From NCBI GenBank assembly GCA_963995505.1, contig OZ023194.1, positions 12,272,428-12,336,427 on the forward strand: a stretch of 64,000 bases of DNA, written 5' to 3'. The notes below the pieces were generated by a model. That model worked only from the letters and a program-made list of their open reading frames with translations. It had not been told where the DNA came from and did not search any database. The position numbers and the translations under genes were made by a program. How positions within the stretch are numbered: position 1 is the stretch's first letter; each line of letters opens with the position of its first letter. Below, piece after piece: positions 20,889 through 33,158 of this stretch. The DNA is from Hypericum androsaemum. Lineage: Eukaryota; Streptophyta; Magnoliopsida; Malpighiales; Hypericaceae.

Positions 20889-22740
20889 TTTTTTTTTTGA
20901 GAAACAAAATGCTTCATAAAAACTAAGTAGAAAAGTCAGTATATAAAAGATTGTCAAGCTCGAAAGGAGGAGCAAAAATCCAGTCTGAAGATAAAGAACC
21001 TAGTCTAATTGACTTACAAACCCAATCAACCACTTTGTTTTGTAGGCGACCAATTAGACTAAGATTACAAAGGGGTAAGAATAGAAGTTCATCCCTAAGA
21101 TCATTGACAAGGATCTCAACTTGATAGTTGATTTGTGGCAAAGGAGAAGTCAACAAAGTGTAAGCAAGGAGGCAGTCGGTCTCCAAAAGTGACCTGCAGC
21201 CCGGTGTAACTGGTGCGAACCATATCAAGGGCAAGTTGAATGACCCTGATTTCAGCTTCTAGTGGCGACAAAGCCATGGTAAGCAGAGTCTGACCATTAA
21301 TGAGTTGGCCATCAAAATTTCTCACAACGGATGCCAAACCAGATTGGAAGGAGTCTCCAATCCAGGATGCATCACAATTGATCTTCAAGGTGCCCGCAAC
21401 CGGAGCAATCCAAGCAGATGGTGTTCGTTATTCCTCGCAAATCCTCCTGGAATTAGTACCTGCAAGCTGCATAAATTCATTACATAAGTGGGAGGCTAGT
21501 GCAAATGTAGCAACAGGATTAGGAGTTAAAGTCATCAGAAATTTATTCCTAGCATTCCAAATCCCTCAACAAAGATAAGCAGCCAAAGCAATCAAGTTAT
21601 ACGCATTCAGAGACTTCATGTGGGCAAAAAGAGCTCTTAACCAACCAAGAAAATTAGAATGATCATTCAAATCAACTCTAAAATTCAGAGCACTGCAATA
21701 CCAAGTAGCTCTGGTATGAGGGCAGAAGAATAAAATATGCATAATAGATTCATCAAAAGCATTACAAATACTGCAAAGAGGGAAAGGTTTAAGAGTCCTC
21801 CTGTGTAGATTTAGGGCAGTTGGAAGCCCGTTTCTAGCTACCCGCCAGATCAAATTCTTCACTCTTGGATGAACCTGCATTTTCCAAAGAATATCCCATA
21901 TTCCAGAATCAAAAGGAGATTGGACATGGTTAGGAAGCTGATTTAGGTCCAGGGAGTTAGAAGTATCATTCAATGATTTAAGGATTTGATAGCCCTTTTT
22001 CACAGAATAAACCCCGTCTTTGGCATGATGCCAAATAACCTTGTCATCGACACAAATTCTAGCAACCCTGATTCTCTCAAGTTGTTCCTCAGCAGAAAAT
22101 AAAGTTTGCAAAATATATGTATTCCAGCTTTTAGTGGACATACAGATCAGATCAGCAACAGTGTTCATGTTCGGAGGCAAAATATCAGGAGTAACAGGTT
22201 TAAAAGTAGGAATAGCAGGGATCTTGCCAGATCCTAGTACCCCTACCATCCCCAATTCTAAACAGAAGTCCATCTTTTAGAGCATCCAGACCCTCAATCA
22301 AACTTGACCAAACCCAGGAGGGTCTGTATCCTTTTTTTGCTTGTAAAAGATTCGTGTCATAAAAGTACATGCCTCTTAAGACCTTGAAACAGAGTGAGTT
22401 CTGGTTATTGTATAATCTCCACACCTGCTTAGCCAAAAGAGCAGCGTTAAAGATTTTTAGGTCCTTGAAAACCAAGCCACCAGACCTCTTAGAGTGGGTG
22501 AGTTTTTTTCAACTCAGCCAATATACTTTCTTGGTATGACATCACCTGACCACCAAAATTGAGCCATTAAACTGTTCAATTTAGCACAAAAGGTCGCGGG
22601 GAAGCTAATGCATTGCATCACATAAAATGGGATGGCAGAAATAACCGATTTAATTAAGATCTCTCTGCCAGCCATTGATAAAAGTTTCTACCTCCAACTC
22701 TGAGAACAAAAGTCATTATTTTCTCTGCAAGATAATATAT
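20889..22740 (-). pseudogene. LINE 3' part: RT zinc-binding region and RNase H, broken
   Basis: Minus-strand non-LTR retrotransposon fragment ending in a poly(A) tail (poly-T at 20889-20898 on the given strand). Read 5' to 3' it encodes LLFRIGDGRGTRIWQDPC, the zinc-binding domain (IWDILWKMQVHPRVKNLIWR, LCSICNAFDESIMHILFFCP) and an RNase H domain (INCDASWIGDS, LSPLEAEIRVIQLAL, ETDCLLAY). The frame shifts at least twice (near 22270 and 21180), so it is dead. The 5' end (endonuclease and most of the RT) is missing, which is common for LINE copies. The right boundary is approximate. Confidence 0.82.
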
Positions 22741-22849
22741 TAATTAATTTTTTATTGATTTTTTTAATTAATAAGTAATTCTCTTTAATTAGGAAAATTT
22801 CTATTAATTCATTAATAATAATACAGCCTCCCGAATTTTGTCAGGTCTA

Positions 22850-23890
22850 TATTCTGTTAAGAGAGGACTTATCATGTGTTCAAAGCAAATATAAATGGAT
22901 CTTTGCTATGAATGGGGAGAAAACTAAAACTCTTTTAATCCCGGAATATGGAAGAAATTATGGAATATAAAGGCTCCTCCATAAATCAAGAATTTTGTGT
23001 GCAGATTGGTCAGAAATAGTGTCCCTATTGCATAAATTTTACATAGGAGAACTATATCTCCCTTTCCTATGTGCCTTGTTTGTCACTTGCACGATGAGTC
23101 CCTAACCAATATGCTTTTTGAATGCTCACATGCTAGAGTCACCTGGCTTGCTAGCCCATTTGGTTATTTTTACAACACATTAGGACTATACCTTATGTGA
23201 GTGGATCAAATTAGTTTTGGATTTGCTAAAATCTCAAGATATTAAGGACTTAGTTACTTCTGTTGTGTTTATGTGTTGGGAAATTTGAAAAACAAGAGAC
23301 AGGCTCATCTTTGATGAAATTACCCCAACCTAGTTAACAAAGTTATGCAAGCTTCTAACTTGGGCTTTGAATTCTTGAAAATCTTAGGTACTTTGAATCA
23401 AGGAGATGGAACAAGTGACACTGCAACTTCATGGAGTGCCCGGGGACCTTGAAGATCAATTGTGATGCTTCTTAGCTTGATGACTCATCTATTGCCAAAA
23501 TTGTTATAATTGTGAGAGATTACCAAGGTCTTGTAAAAGGAGGTCAGAATGATGGTCTTATGGGTGCTTCCTCTTTGATCTGCACTTGCTTCTCACACCA
23601 GCAATGCATTATCGAATCAGACTGCCGCCTTGCTATTTTGTTCCTTACAATCGAATGTCCTCCGATGCCTTGGTGGCTCGATGACATGGTGAGGAAAATA
23701 AAAATAACTTTAATCGATCTACCTCTTTGTAAACTTTAGCTATATTTCAAGGAATCAAAATCTAATTGCGGATTGGTTTTGTAAGCAAAGTAGAATTGAA
23801 ACTCTTCGGGCTTCATATCCTCTTTTAGATCTTGATAGACTTTTGTACTCTGATTTTCCTATTTAAGAACTATTTAATATTACATTAAGT
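22850..23890 (+). pseudogene. Second, more decayed LINE 3' fragment
   Basis: Plus-strand relic with pieces of the zinc-binding region around 22960-23170 (LWNIKAPP, CLVCHLHDESLTNMLFECSH, all interrupted) and RNase H pieces at 23450-23870 (IESDCRLAILFL, RNQNLIADWFCKQSR, LDRLLYSDFPI). It has many stops. Ordering and motifs match the LINE at 20889 but on the opposite strand, so the two are separate insertions. Boundaries are approximate. Confidence 0.7.
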
Positions 23891-24707
23891 ATTTAAGTTA
23901 TAAAAAGTACTTGGAGTAGAATCCCGGGACCTACTCGGTAGGGGAGAGAGAAGAAGCTTCTGTAGCTATAGCAAGACTGCAATTTCAGCCCCCAAAACTT
24001 TTGGTAAAATTTCACATTAGTACCTTATACTTTGGTTAATTTTGACATATGATTGACCATTGAAATTAGGGAAAAGTACACCTCACATTGCCAACCAGAT
24101 TTAAAAAATCTGACGTGGCTTGCCAAATTAGCTGCAAAATGTCCTCGTTTTTGGTTCGGAGTGGAATTTGGCTCGGGGAGCCATTCGAGCCTAAAAATAA
24201 CACGAGGGTATATACCACATGATTCAAATGGTCATTTTTAAACTATAGGATCATATCTCAAAAACTGCAAAACTACAAGGTATAAAAATGTACTTTTCCC
24301 TTGAAATTATATGTATGTGTTAAACTACATGCTTATATATGAAAATTTATCAAATTACACGTACTAAAAAGAAGTTTTCTCAAAACTTTGACTTGGACGC
24401 GACGTACTCAACTACCACCAAGTCATCTCCTCCCCGCAACTAAATTCCAATCCTCGCCCCGCCTCGTTTCCTACTCCTTCCCCGTCGTCTTCTTCCTCCC
24501 GACCCACAACCCGACAAAATAGAGGCAACAAATCGCCAAAAAGGCATAAAACCCACCTCCTAATTCCCCCCAAAACTAAAGGCCCGTCCTTTATTTTACC
24601 TTATTTGGTGGAAAGACCCGTCTTTTATCTGCTTGTTGGCTTTGGTACTCAATAAGAAGAAGAAGAGAGAGGGAGAGGATAGAGAAGGAAGGGTAAATTG
24701 GTAAAAA
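23891..24707. other. Intergenic and promoter of the syntaxin gene
   Basis: No gene recognised. Positions about 24390-24707 are C/T-rich then A/G-rich and are probably promoter and 5' UTR of the SYP22-like gene. Confidence 0.45.
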
Positions 24708-27072
24708 ATGAGTTTCCAAGATCTGGAGGCGGGGCGGCCGATGCCAACGAGGCGGCAGATGGAGCCGTCGCAGGCGGTGGCGGCGGGGATATTCCAGATC
24801 AACACCGCCGTGTACTCCTTCAGCCGCCTCGTCAGCTCCCTCGGCACCCCCAAGGACACCCTCGAATTGCGCAACAAGCTGTACCTAACTTCTCCTCCTC
24901 TCTCTTTTTTCTTTCTAATTTCTCTGTTTTTTTTGGTTGAAAAATTAAGAATTGCTTTGACATGCAGGCACAAGACACGGCAGCGTATTGGCGACTTGGT
25001 GAAGGAGACCTCCGCTAAGCTCAAGCAGGCCAGCGAAGTCGATCGGTTCGAGGAAGTTGGCGTAAGTTCAGTCCTTGATCTATAAGAAAGTTTTGATTTT
25101 TATTGATGAACTTGTTTTAGTACTCGGGACTTTCGATGATCAGTGTCTGATCCGGGACTGATACTGAATCCTTGTGAGGTTTGCAGCCCGCGAAGAAGAT
25201 CAATGATGCGAAGCTTGCCAAGGAGTTCAGGACCTCTCTCAATGAGTTTCAGAAGGCTCAGAGGCTTGCGGCTGAGAGGGAAACCACGTACGCTCCTTTC
25301 ATCCCGAAAGAATCTTTTCCATCCAGGTAGGTTCTCTCATTCTTCTTTGGGATTTGAAGATGTGGCGCTTAAGGTCTTTGCCTGGGATACAATGTCCTGA
25401 TGTCTTCAAGGCTTTCTGTTTTGTTACATGTAACCGAGCTATGAGCGTGACAGTTAGCTGATATCTTTTGTCTGATCTTGTTTAGCTACGGCGCTCATGA
25501 GCTGGAAATAAGGTCATCTGGGAGTTCCACCCAGCAATTTGAGCAGCAAGCTCTTCTTTCAGAATCTAAAAGGTGAAACAACTACCTCTTTCACACACCA
25601 CGCATGCACTTAAAATTGAACTGATTTGTCATCCTTGGTGAGTTGTATCTCATGTGATGACCATGAAGTATGTTTCTGAAATTCCATGTTATTATATTTA
25701 AGGACATTTTATCTATTGCACAAGGTGGAATACAAATGGTTGGTTGTTACTGACAATTTTCAATATGGATTGTTAAGTTAAAAGTTATTATATTTACTTT
25801 GAAATGCTTTCCAATGAATTATGTTCATTCAACCAATCTGCTGATAGTACCTTTTCCACCCAGCACATCTAAAACTTTGGAAGTATTTAGTATGCATGTT
25901 TTTATTCGTTTGGCATCATCACGCAGACAAGAGGTGGTTTTCATGGACAACGAGATTGCGTTCAATGAAGCCATTATTGAAGAACGGGAACAAGGGATTC
26001 AAGAAATTCAGCAGCAAATAAGTGAGGTGAATGAGATATTTAAAGATCTGGCAGTTTTGGTCCATGAGCAAGGAGTTATGATCGGTAAGTGTATTTGTCA
26101 GCCCTTGTATCCAAACCCATACAATTCCTGGTTGCTTTGATGTTTCTCTGCTCTTCTCTATTTGACATATTGAACCTTTTTCTGTGCAGATGATATTGGT
26201 TCTAACATCGAGAACTCTCATGCTGCAACGGAACAAGGAGTTACCCAACTTGCAAAAGGTTCCAAAACCCAACGATCTAATTCATCCATGGTATATGATG
26301 GTGTTATTTTTCAACTCTCCGCTTACCACGTAGATTGAAAATGGCTGCGACATATCTTGAGCGTTTTGGGGATTGGAAAATCATGTCACAGTGTTTGATA
26401 TTCTGATGCCCATTAAAATAGTAGTGATTGTTATGAGAAGCACAAAACAAAATGACTATGATATATTAGAGAAGGTGAGGTTGTTGAGGCATGAAAATCT
26501 TGTGGTGTGGCCTTAGATTAAAGGTGAGGAATGAAAAGAGAATTCGCCTAATTAGACAGACATGACCTGATTCTTGGATGTCCTACTGCAATGCAGACCA
26601 AGGATAGATAGCCGTTTATTTGAGTCCGTGTAAAAGAGAAAAGTGCATGCGGTGTATAAGTGACATTTACCCCTGCATCAATTTGTAAGGGCTATACGAC
26701 CAAAAAAACAATTCAGGGATAGATTGGTTGACCACTTATATTTGAAGAGTGGTTGACAGTTTAAAAAGGACACATTTGATTTTTTTGCGTGAAATTTCTT
26801 GGCTATGCTGTAAAAGTTGGTTTGCTAGTGACCTTGACATGTTCTTTTGTAATTTAGAAGAAAAGTACATGTTGATTTAATGGAAATGATGTTTGTTGCG
26901 TTTGATTTTCTCAAGAAATCTATGGAGCAGTGTCAACTTGTTTGCTTCAACCTGTCTGCCTTTTGACTCGTTCGTTAGATTTACCATTTGAAATTTCTTG
27001 ATGCAGAGTTGTCTGCTCTTGGTCATTTTCGGGATCATCTTGATCATTGTCATCATCGTTGTTGTGGCTTGA
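24708..27072 (+). CDS. SYP22-type vacuolar syntaxin (Qa-SNARE)
   Basis: Seven exons, 272 residues: 24708-24880, 24968-25061, 25187-25326, 25486-25572, 25927-26084, 26190-26290 and 27007-27072. All junctions are GT/AG and in phase. The N-terminus [10 protein letters not shown] and the Habc region ([55 protein letters not shown]) match SYP2 syntaxins. The SNARE motif runs from about 178 to 240 ([39 protein letters not shown]), with the zero-layer Gln in HEQG. Residues about 253-272 form a hydrophobic membrane anchor ([20 protein letters not shown]), which SYP23 in Arabidopsis lacks, so SYP22 is the better label. Known role: fusion at the vacuole and prevacuolar compartment. Intron 6 is long (716 bp). 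The gene converges on the HSFA1 pseudogene. Confidence 0.95.
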
Positions 27073-27956
27073 TCATCGCCTTTTTTGTCATTACCGGAGC
27101 ATAATTCCAAGGTACTGTCTCGCTTTTGACCATCCGCATCAGTGCTAGCTGACATGCGTTGCTACATGATACAAGCTGTTTGGTCAGCTGGAGCCAGCAA
27201 CATGAACGAGTCCACATGGTGGTAATTGCCAGTGTATAGTCCACAGTTCTAAAACGTGTTTTGTTTACTTGGTACAACCTCAAGTCTTTTACCTTTGACA
27301 TGCAAAAACAGTGCAAATGGTCGTATATGCTCTATCGATGAATACGAAAATCTTCACTCATGAAGGATTTGCAGCATTTAATTTTTCTTCACATTCATAG
27401 GCACAATCCTGGCCTAGGAAACATAAGCCGCTTACACTGTCGTCTTCTAACCGCTGAGGAAACTTGAGACTGAGTGAGTGAATACACAGGTCTTATTTGG
27501 TAAAATTGCAAACTCGCGTCGCACTGCAAGTAGGCAGCAACGTAACCGGCCGGAGAATCCAGATACGATAAACTCGTTATCAAAGAACAAAAAGATGGAT
27601 AGCACAGCTACGCTCTCAACATCATGCCTGGCAAAAACTGCAAAAAGATAAGCCACATTACACTTCCTCATCACTCCCATGAAGTGATCTCAAAAGTTAT
27701 ACAGCAAAATGTTTAGCGCAAGTGGGGATGAGGTGAAAGGATATCCATCAAGCTTCAAAACTTGCTCTCTCATTCTTCGTCGAGCGGAGATCGTTGGCTG
27801 CACCGAGGTTCATCAAAAACCTGCATGGAGTAAGATGAAAACGACGAGTGAGGAACACACCAAATGATTGTATCCGTCATCATAACTAGCAGCACATGCA
27901 TTTCTGGTCATTGATAGTTGATCCTTGTTCAGAGAGTACAAAATATCTGTACTCTT
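27073..27956. other. Convergent 3' region
   Basis: 3' UTR of the syntaxin gene followed by AT-rich DNA and the 3' flank of the minus-strand HSFA1 relic. No gene, RNA or repeat was recognised. Confidence 0.45.
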
Positions 27957-29545
27957 TTAAACCCCTGCACTTGCTGATATCAAAAGCTCCATTTGTTCAG
28001 AGAGATCATTAAGGCGCTGCATTTTGTCCAACCCATTCTCTTGCCAGGGTATTGATAGTTGATCCTTGGTCGTACTGCTCTCAGTAGCGATCAAGCCTAA
28101 CTCATCGATGTCCAAGGGCGGTGGGCTGGCTGTAAGAAACTGTTCCCAAAAGACATCATTAATGCTGGGAAGTACAGGCATATCGTCCATCAAGATGTCA
28201 GCAGCATCATGTTCTGGCGGATCACTTAGCCCAGGCATTGTCATATTAGTTGTTGAAGGTGACTGATCAACAAAATCGGGATTGCTAATTGTCTCCAAAG
28301 GAATGGCACTAGGAATTCCATCAAAGCTTTCTGCCACATTTCCTGGCATCTCCGCGATGTTGGGAACAGATTCTCCCTGCCCATATATTTGAGAATTCAA
28401 GTCCATAAGATGATTTTGTTCAAGCAGATCTGTTACCATGGACGGGGCCAATTGCACATTAGCAGCAACAGGACTGCCATGAGAACCATGATCAACAGGA
28501 ACGGATGAGTTTCCAGAGCTCAGCAAGTCCTCGTGTAGCGTCACCTCTGTGATCCTACTCGCAGAGCTACGATTTTCCAGTGAGTTACAAGGAAGATTAT
28601 CCAGGAGCAAAGGGCCAGAGCTGGTCATTATAGGATCCCGCCTCGATGAATTCATCTTCAAGATCTGATGCAGCATTGATTTTGCTGCCCCATTCATCGA
28701 AGAATGGAGCCTAACGATCTGTCTATTAGAAGAACTGTTGACACTCCCACTGACAGAATTTAATTCAGTTCATCCTGTCTCAAAAATCTCCGCTTTTTCG
28801 TTCCCCTAGCTACAAGGCGATCGCTATCACTCTGCTTCTGTACAAGCTGGCCCAAGAAACCTGGGCTTCGCATGGCCTTCGCAAGAAATGAAATCATCTG
28901 CTGCTGCCGCTGCTCCATCATCTGCACATGCTGGCCAACTGTTTCAAACTGATGATCGGTAGCCTGCTGCTGGCTGGCTCAACCTGACAAGTTGTTGCAT
29001 GAGAATTTTCTTATCACGTTGTAGCATTTCAACCTCTTCTTCGAGCCCGAACTTCCCCACCTCGACGCATGCTGCAGCTTGCGAGCTCTGAGCTTGAGGT
29101 GGATGAATGCCATGCTTTCTTCTCGATATAGTCTGCAGAAGATGCTTTTCCCCTCCCAAGAAACCCTCGTTTGCTAATTCCAAGCGGTCCGAGTTAACTT
29201 TCCTGAAACCCAACCGTTCCCCTCTACCGTACAACTACTCCCCAAAGAAACAAGAGAAAACCAAAACCCTAAGATCAAAACAACAAGAAATCGAATTAAA
29301 AAATAATAATAATAATCAAGGCGATAATAACTGGAGAAACGGACGTAAGTGTTCAACTGGCGGACGAAACTGGCCAAGTTTCCGTGCTTGAAGTACTTAG
29401 GGAGCAGCTCCGTCTGGAACCGCCCGAGGTCGGAGACGACGAAGCTGTTGTTGCCGTCGCTCCACGCCACCACGTCGTCGGACGACCGCTTGTCCACCAT
29501 CTCGTAGGTCTTGGTCAGGAACGGCGCCACCGAGGGCGAATCCAT
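27957..29545 (-). pseudogene. HSFA1-type heat stress transcription factor, damaged
   Basis: Minus strand. Exon 1 (29345-29545) encodes the first part of a heat-shock-factor DNA-binding domain ([40 protein letters not shown]). Exon 2 resumes with GFRKV at 29210, then the HR-A/B coiled coil, a nuclear-localisation block, the AHA motif (NDVFWEQFLTAS) and the nuclear-export motif (LSEQMELL), ending at 27957. Three lesions are visible. First, the intron should end in AG before 29210 but reads CGGTTG; the nearest AGs give early stops. Second, a +1 shift lies in the coiled coil near 28970-28985 (a doubled C in the CAG run). Third, a -1 shift lies near 28760, after the block around TKKRRF, restoring the frame. 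DNA-binding residues usually Trp-Glu-Phe read Leu-Glu-Leu ([10 protein letters not shown]). HSFA1 proteins start the heat response; this copy probably cannot. Assembly errors could explain the indels but not the splice site and residue changes so easily. Confidence 0.82.
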
Positions 29546-29688
29546 CGTCGAGGCGGGGGAGCGAAATCGGAAGGGAGATGGGAGGAAACGGGGCGGTGGA
29601 GAATGACGGTTTGTTTTGCCTGTTTTAGTGTATTTTCGAGGAAGGAAGTGGATCGGGTCGGGTCTTTACCAGCCTGTTTGGAAGCCAA

Positions 29689-30405
29689 GGGAAAAGTCCA
29701 CTTTAGTACCGTGTGGTATCGCCCAAAATCACTTTAGTATCTTGTGGTAAAAAACCGACCAATCGAGTCATACTTATTCTAATTAACATCAAAAAGGTCC
29801 TCGGGCAGCTGCCCGGAGCTACCCGAACCCGCCTGGAGCCTGCTCGGACTACGTGGCCAGCCACGTCACCAAAACTTGATGACGTGGCGCCACGTGGAGG
29901 AGGAGGAGGAGGAGGAGTAGAAGAGGAGGCGGAGGAGGAGGAGAAGGAGGAGGAGGAGGAGGAGGAGGAGAAGAGGAGGCGGAGGAGGAGAAGAGGAGGA
30001 GGAGGAGGAGGAGGCGGAGGAGGAGAAGGAGGACGAAGTGGAGGAGGAGGAGGACGAGGACGAAGTGGAGGAGGAGGAGGACGAGGTGGAGAAGGAGGAC
30101 GAGGACGAGGAGGCGGAGGAGGAGGAGAAGAGGAGGAGGAGGACGAGGAGGAGGAGGAGGCGGAGGAGGAGAGGAAGAGAGGGAAGAAGATGGATGTCTA
30201 CGTGGCGCCACGTCATCAAGTTTGGGTGATGTGGCTGGCCACGTAGTCCGGGCAGGCTCCGGGCGGGCCGGGCAGCTCTGGGCAGCTGCCCAAGGACCTT
30301 TTTGATGTTAATTGGAATAAGTATGACTCGATTGGTCGATTTTTTACCACAGGGTACTAAAGTGATTTTGGGCGATACCACAAGGTACTAAAGTAGACTT
30401 TTCCC
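29689..30405. mobile_element. Foldback element with 200-bp arms and a GGA-rich core
   Basis: The inverted arms (about 29689-29893 and 30196-30405) start GGGAAAAGTCCACTTTAGTA and end with the complement. They include CCAATCGAGTCATACTTATT and the palindromic GTGGCGCCAC. Between them lies a purine tract. No flanking duplication is visible. The arms are related to those of the element at 52163, which does have a 9-bp duplication, so this is probably the same Mutator-like family. It sits 144 bp upstream of the HSFA1 start codon. Confidence 0.8.
29896..30190 (+). repeat. Purine tract of GGA/GAA/GGC triplets
   Basis: About 295 bp with almost only purines on the plus strand, mainly GAGGAGGAG with GAC, GTG and GCG interruptions. 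Long open frames on both strands here (poly-Glu/Gly and poly-Ser/Leu/Pro) are products of the repeat and not genes. Mirror-symmetric purine runs of this kind can form triplex DNA. Confidence 0.9.
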
Positions 30406-31258
30406 AAATAAATAGGAATCTGACTCCAATTCCCGAGTTTTAAAAATTGAAGTGTTTTGTATCAAGTTTACTCAAGAAAGGAATTTCATTTGAGTAAAAA
30501 CCTCGGGAAAGGAATTCTTCATAAAAGAGGTCGGAATTGTTGGAACCAAAAAAAGAATTGTAAAAAAATACCAGTAATACCCCTGATCCTGGGTTAATAT
30601 ACCTAACCATTCTCTCTCCAAACCTCGACACTTTCTTCCTCTCCCAAATCTTTCACATATCTTCTACTGGGTAACAACCAACAGCTTCATCTTGGACGCC
30701 TTTTGCTGTTGCAAAGAAGACCGCTTCGATCGACTACTCTGGTAAGCCTCCAATTAATTACTTTCTGTTTTCCGTTCTCAATTTTGGGTTTCTTACATAG
30801 GATTTTTTCAATTCCTTTTTTTTCTTTCAATTAACCATATTATTAATTTCTCTTGATCGACAACAATCGATTTTGTGTTGAGCTACTTATTTCATTCTTT
30901 TCATGGTCCTCCACGATAAATTTTCTCTTTTTGGTTGCCATTTTTTTCAACGAACTCCTCTAGCTTTGTTCATGCTATCTGTGGTTCAGATTCTTTGTTC
31001 CGGCAAGCAATAGTTGTTGTTTGATATTGGTTACAAGAGTTGTAAAGGGTAGTGAGAGCAAAAGTACCAAATCAATTCCATAGTTTAAGTCATAGTTTTC
31101 AAACAAGAAAATGAGAAAAATATTCTTTTTTTTCTTATGGAAATAGAAATAGAATCATTTTCCTATATAATTTGGTTCCAAACAGGCTGTACAGGTTTGC
31201 GAGTTTGCCTTATGTATGGCGGTTTTTGGATATTTATTACTGCACTCTAAAAAGGACA
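30406..31258. other. Intergenic with a leader-like stretch
   Basis: Positions about 30600-30742 resemble a transcribed 5' leader: C/T-rich, then a GTAAGC donor at 30742. No coding exon follows before the next transposon, so it may be the orphaned first exon of a lost gene or a non-coding transcript. The rest is AT-rich with nothing recognised. Confidence 0.3.
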
Positions 31259-31267
31259 ATTAATTTA

Positions 31268-32232
31268 GGGCAAATTACTCTCAAGTCCCTAACCTTTGGC
31301 CAGCTTTCCCTAGGGTCCCTGATTTTTGGAAAATGATTGTCCCGTCCCGTCCCTATGTTTTGATGATAATAGTTTCTCGGGTCCCTGGTGCCGGAATATT
31401 CCATATTCTCTGGCGATTCTCCACTTGAAAAGACTAAAATATCCCTCCCATTTAAAAAAATTACTCTTTCCTTCTTCCTCCCACTTCATCTTCTTCCTCC
31501 CACTCTCAACAAAAACCAAAACTCAAACCAAAACTTAACTATTGAGAATTAAAATTAATTAGAGAATCAAAACTAAAAAATTCTAATTTAAATTAGAAAT
31601 TACAATTAAAAAAACAAAACCTTACATAATCATCGGAATGTTTAACATTTTTCTCCTAAAAGTAACTATTCTTTTTTTTTTACTTTTTTTCCAGAATGTT
31701 CAAGCAACGAAAGCGTCGAAGAAGATAGAGAGAGAGAAAAGGGGAAGAAAATTAAAACTGGAAAAAGGGGAGGTGGTGATGGTGTCCCTGTTTATGGTGG
31801 AGCTGCAGGGGCTAAAAATCGTTGTTGGGGAGGACCCTCCTCGAGTGCTGCACTTTAATCTAATTAGAATTTTTAATTCGAAATGATTTTTTAAAATTTG
31901 GGCTTTTTAAGTTTTGATTCTCTAATTAATTTTGATTTTAGTTATGAAAATTTGTGTTTGAGTTTTAGTTGAATGTTGAAAGGGTTAGAGGAAGAAGATG
32001 AAGTGGGGAGGAAGAAAAAGAGGAAAGAAAGAGGGAATTTTTATTTTTTAACAATGGAGGGACATTTTAGTCTTTTCAAGTGGGGGTTCGCCGGAGAATA
32101 TGGAATATTTCGGCACTAAGGACCCGAGAATCTATTATCATCAAAACTTAGGTTCGGGAAAATCATTTTTCAAAAGTTAGGGACCCTAGAAGGAGGGTGA
32201 CCAAAGGTCAGGGACTTGAGAGTAATTTGTCC
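31268..32232. mobile_element. Mutator-like TIR element, TAAATTAC group
   Basis: 965 bp. The inverted ends start GGGCAAATTACTCTCAAGTC and continue inward with CCCTAGGGTCCCTGA, matching the 5630 element. A perfect 9-bp duplication ATTAATTTA flanks it (31259-31267 and 32233-32241). The interior differs from the 5630 element and is A-rich with no recognised gene. Confidence 0.85.
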
Positions 32233-32272
32233 ATTAATTTATTACCAAAAATAAAAAGCCACGTACCATAGA

Positions 32273-33149
32273 TAAATTACTCTCATGATCTTTGGGTTTA
32301 ACATATTCATCTTTCACTCTCTTGATCTTCGAAATAGATTAAAAAGTATCTGATGTTTAGTTTTATTATACTCTCAAGTTTCTCCCTGATATAATGAATC
32401 AATTTTTTCAAATAAAAAACTTATATAAATTAATAAAAAATCAATCTTATCTCTCCTCCTTTCTCTCTCATCGTCTCTCTCCTTCGTTAACGCATACCGT
32501 CGTGGGCTTCGATTAGACTAAGGCTTCTTCCCCTACCTCCCCCATTCTAACTCCACCCTCAATCTCCTCCTCCTCTTCTGACCCTTTCACCCATCTAAGA
32601 CGAACCTCTCTTTTATGGATTTGTTTCCTCCTTTGCTTGGATTTTCGTTTTCATTTTTCGTTGTAATTAGCTAGTAAGCGGACTTGACGGACGATGGCAT
32701 AATTGGAGACCCTGGGAGTAGGCGTCTTTGATCTCCTTGAAGGTGGCATACTTGAAGACCACGAGAGTGGCGTAGTAGTCCCTGTAGGCCAGGAACAAGA
32801 CAAGCTTGCCGCGTCACTTTTTGGGCCCGTGAGGAGAGGAGCTAAAGCTAGAGAAGATATGCAAGTTGGCATCGCCGAAAAAATTATTGGAGAATGGCTG
32901 GAGAAGACGACCGGAGTTGATGTTCGCCGAAAAAATGATCGGAGAAGATTACCAGAGGTTTTGGTTGACCAGAGCTAGGGTATAATAGTCATTTCAAATA
33001 TAAAATAAGAAAAAATCGATTGATGACGTTAACAAAAAAACTCGAGAGTATAATAAAACTAAACTACCAGGAGTTTTTAATCTATTTCAGAAATACAGGG
33101 GGTGAAATAAAAATATGCCAAATCCTAAGGTCCTGGGAGTAATTTACCC
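32273..33149. mobile_element. Mutator-like TIR element, TAAATTAC group, second of a pair
   Basis: 877 bp. The right arm ends in the complement of GGGTAAATTACTCCCAGGAC; the left arm begins TAAATTACTCTCATG. The arms share AAATAGATTAAAAA and TTTTATTATACTCTC blocks. A 9-bp duplication with one mismatch (TACCATAGA / TACCATAAA) flanks it. Only about 30 bp separates it from the 31268 element. No gene recognised inside. Confidence 0.75.
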
Positions 33150-33158
33150 TACCATAAA

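Noticed and set aside
29713..30381. Long open frames on both strands (up to 177 codons)
   Set aside because: They are made by the GGA-type triplet repeat and the inverted arms of the foldback element; the predicted proteins are poly-Glu/Gly or poly-Ser/Leu/Pro with no domain.
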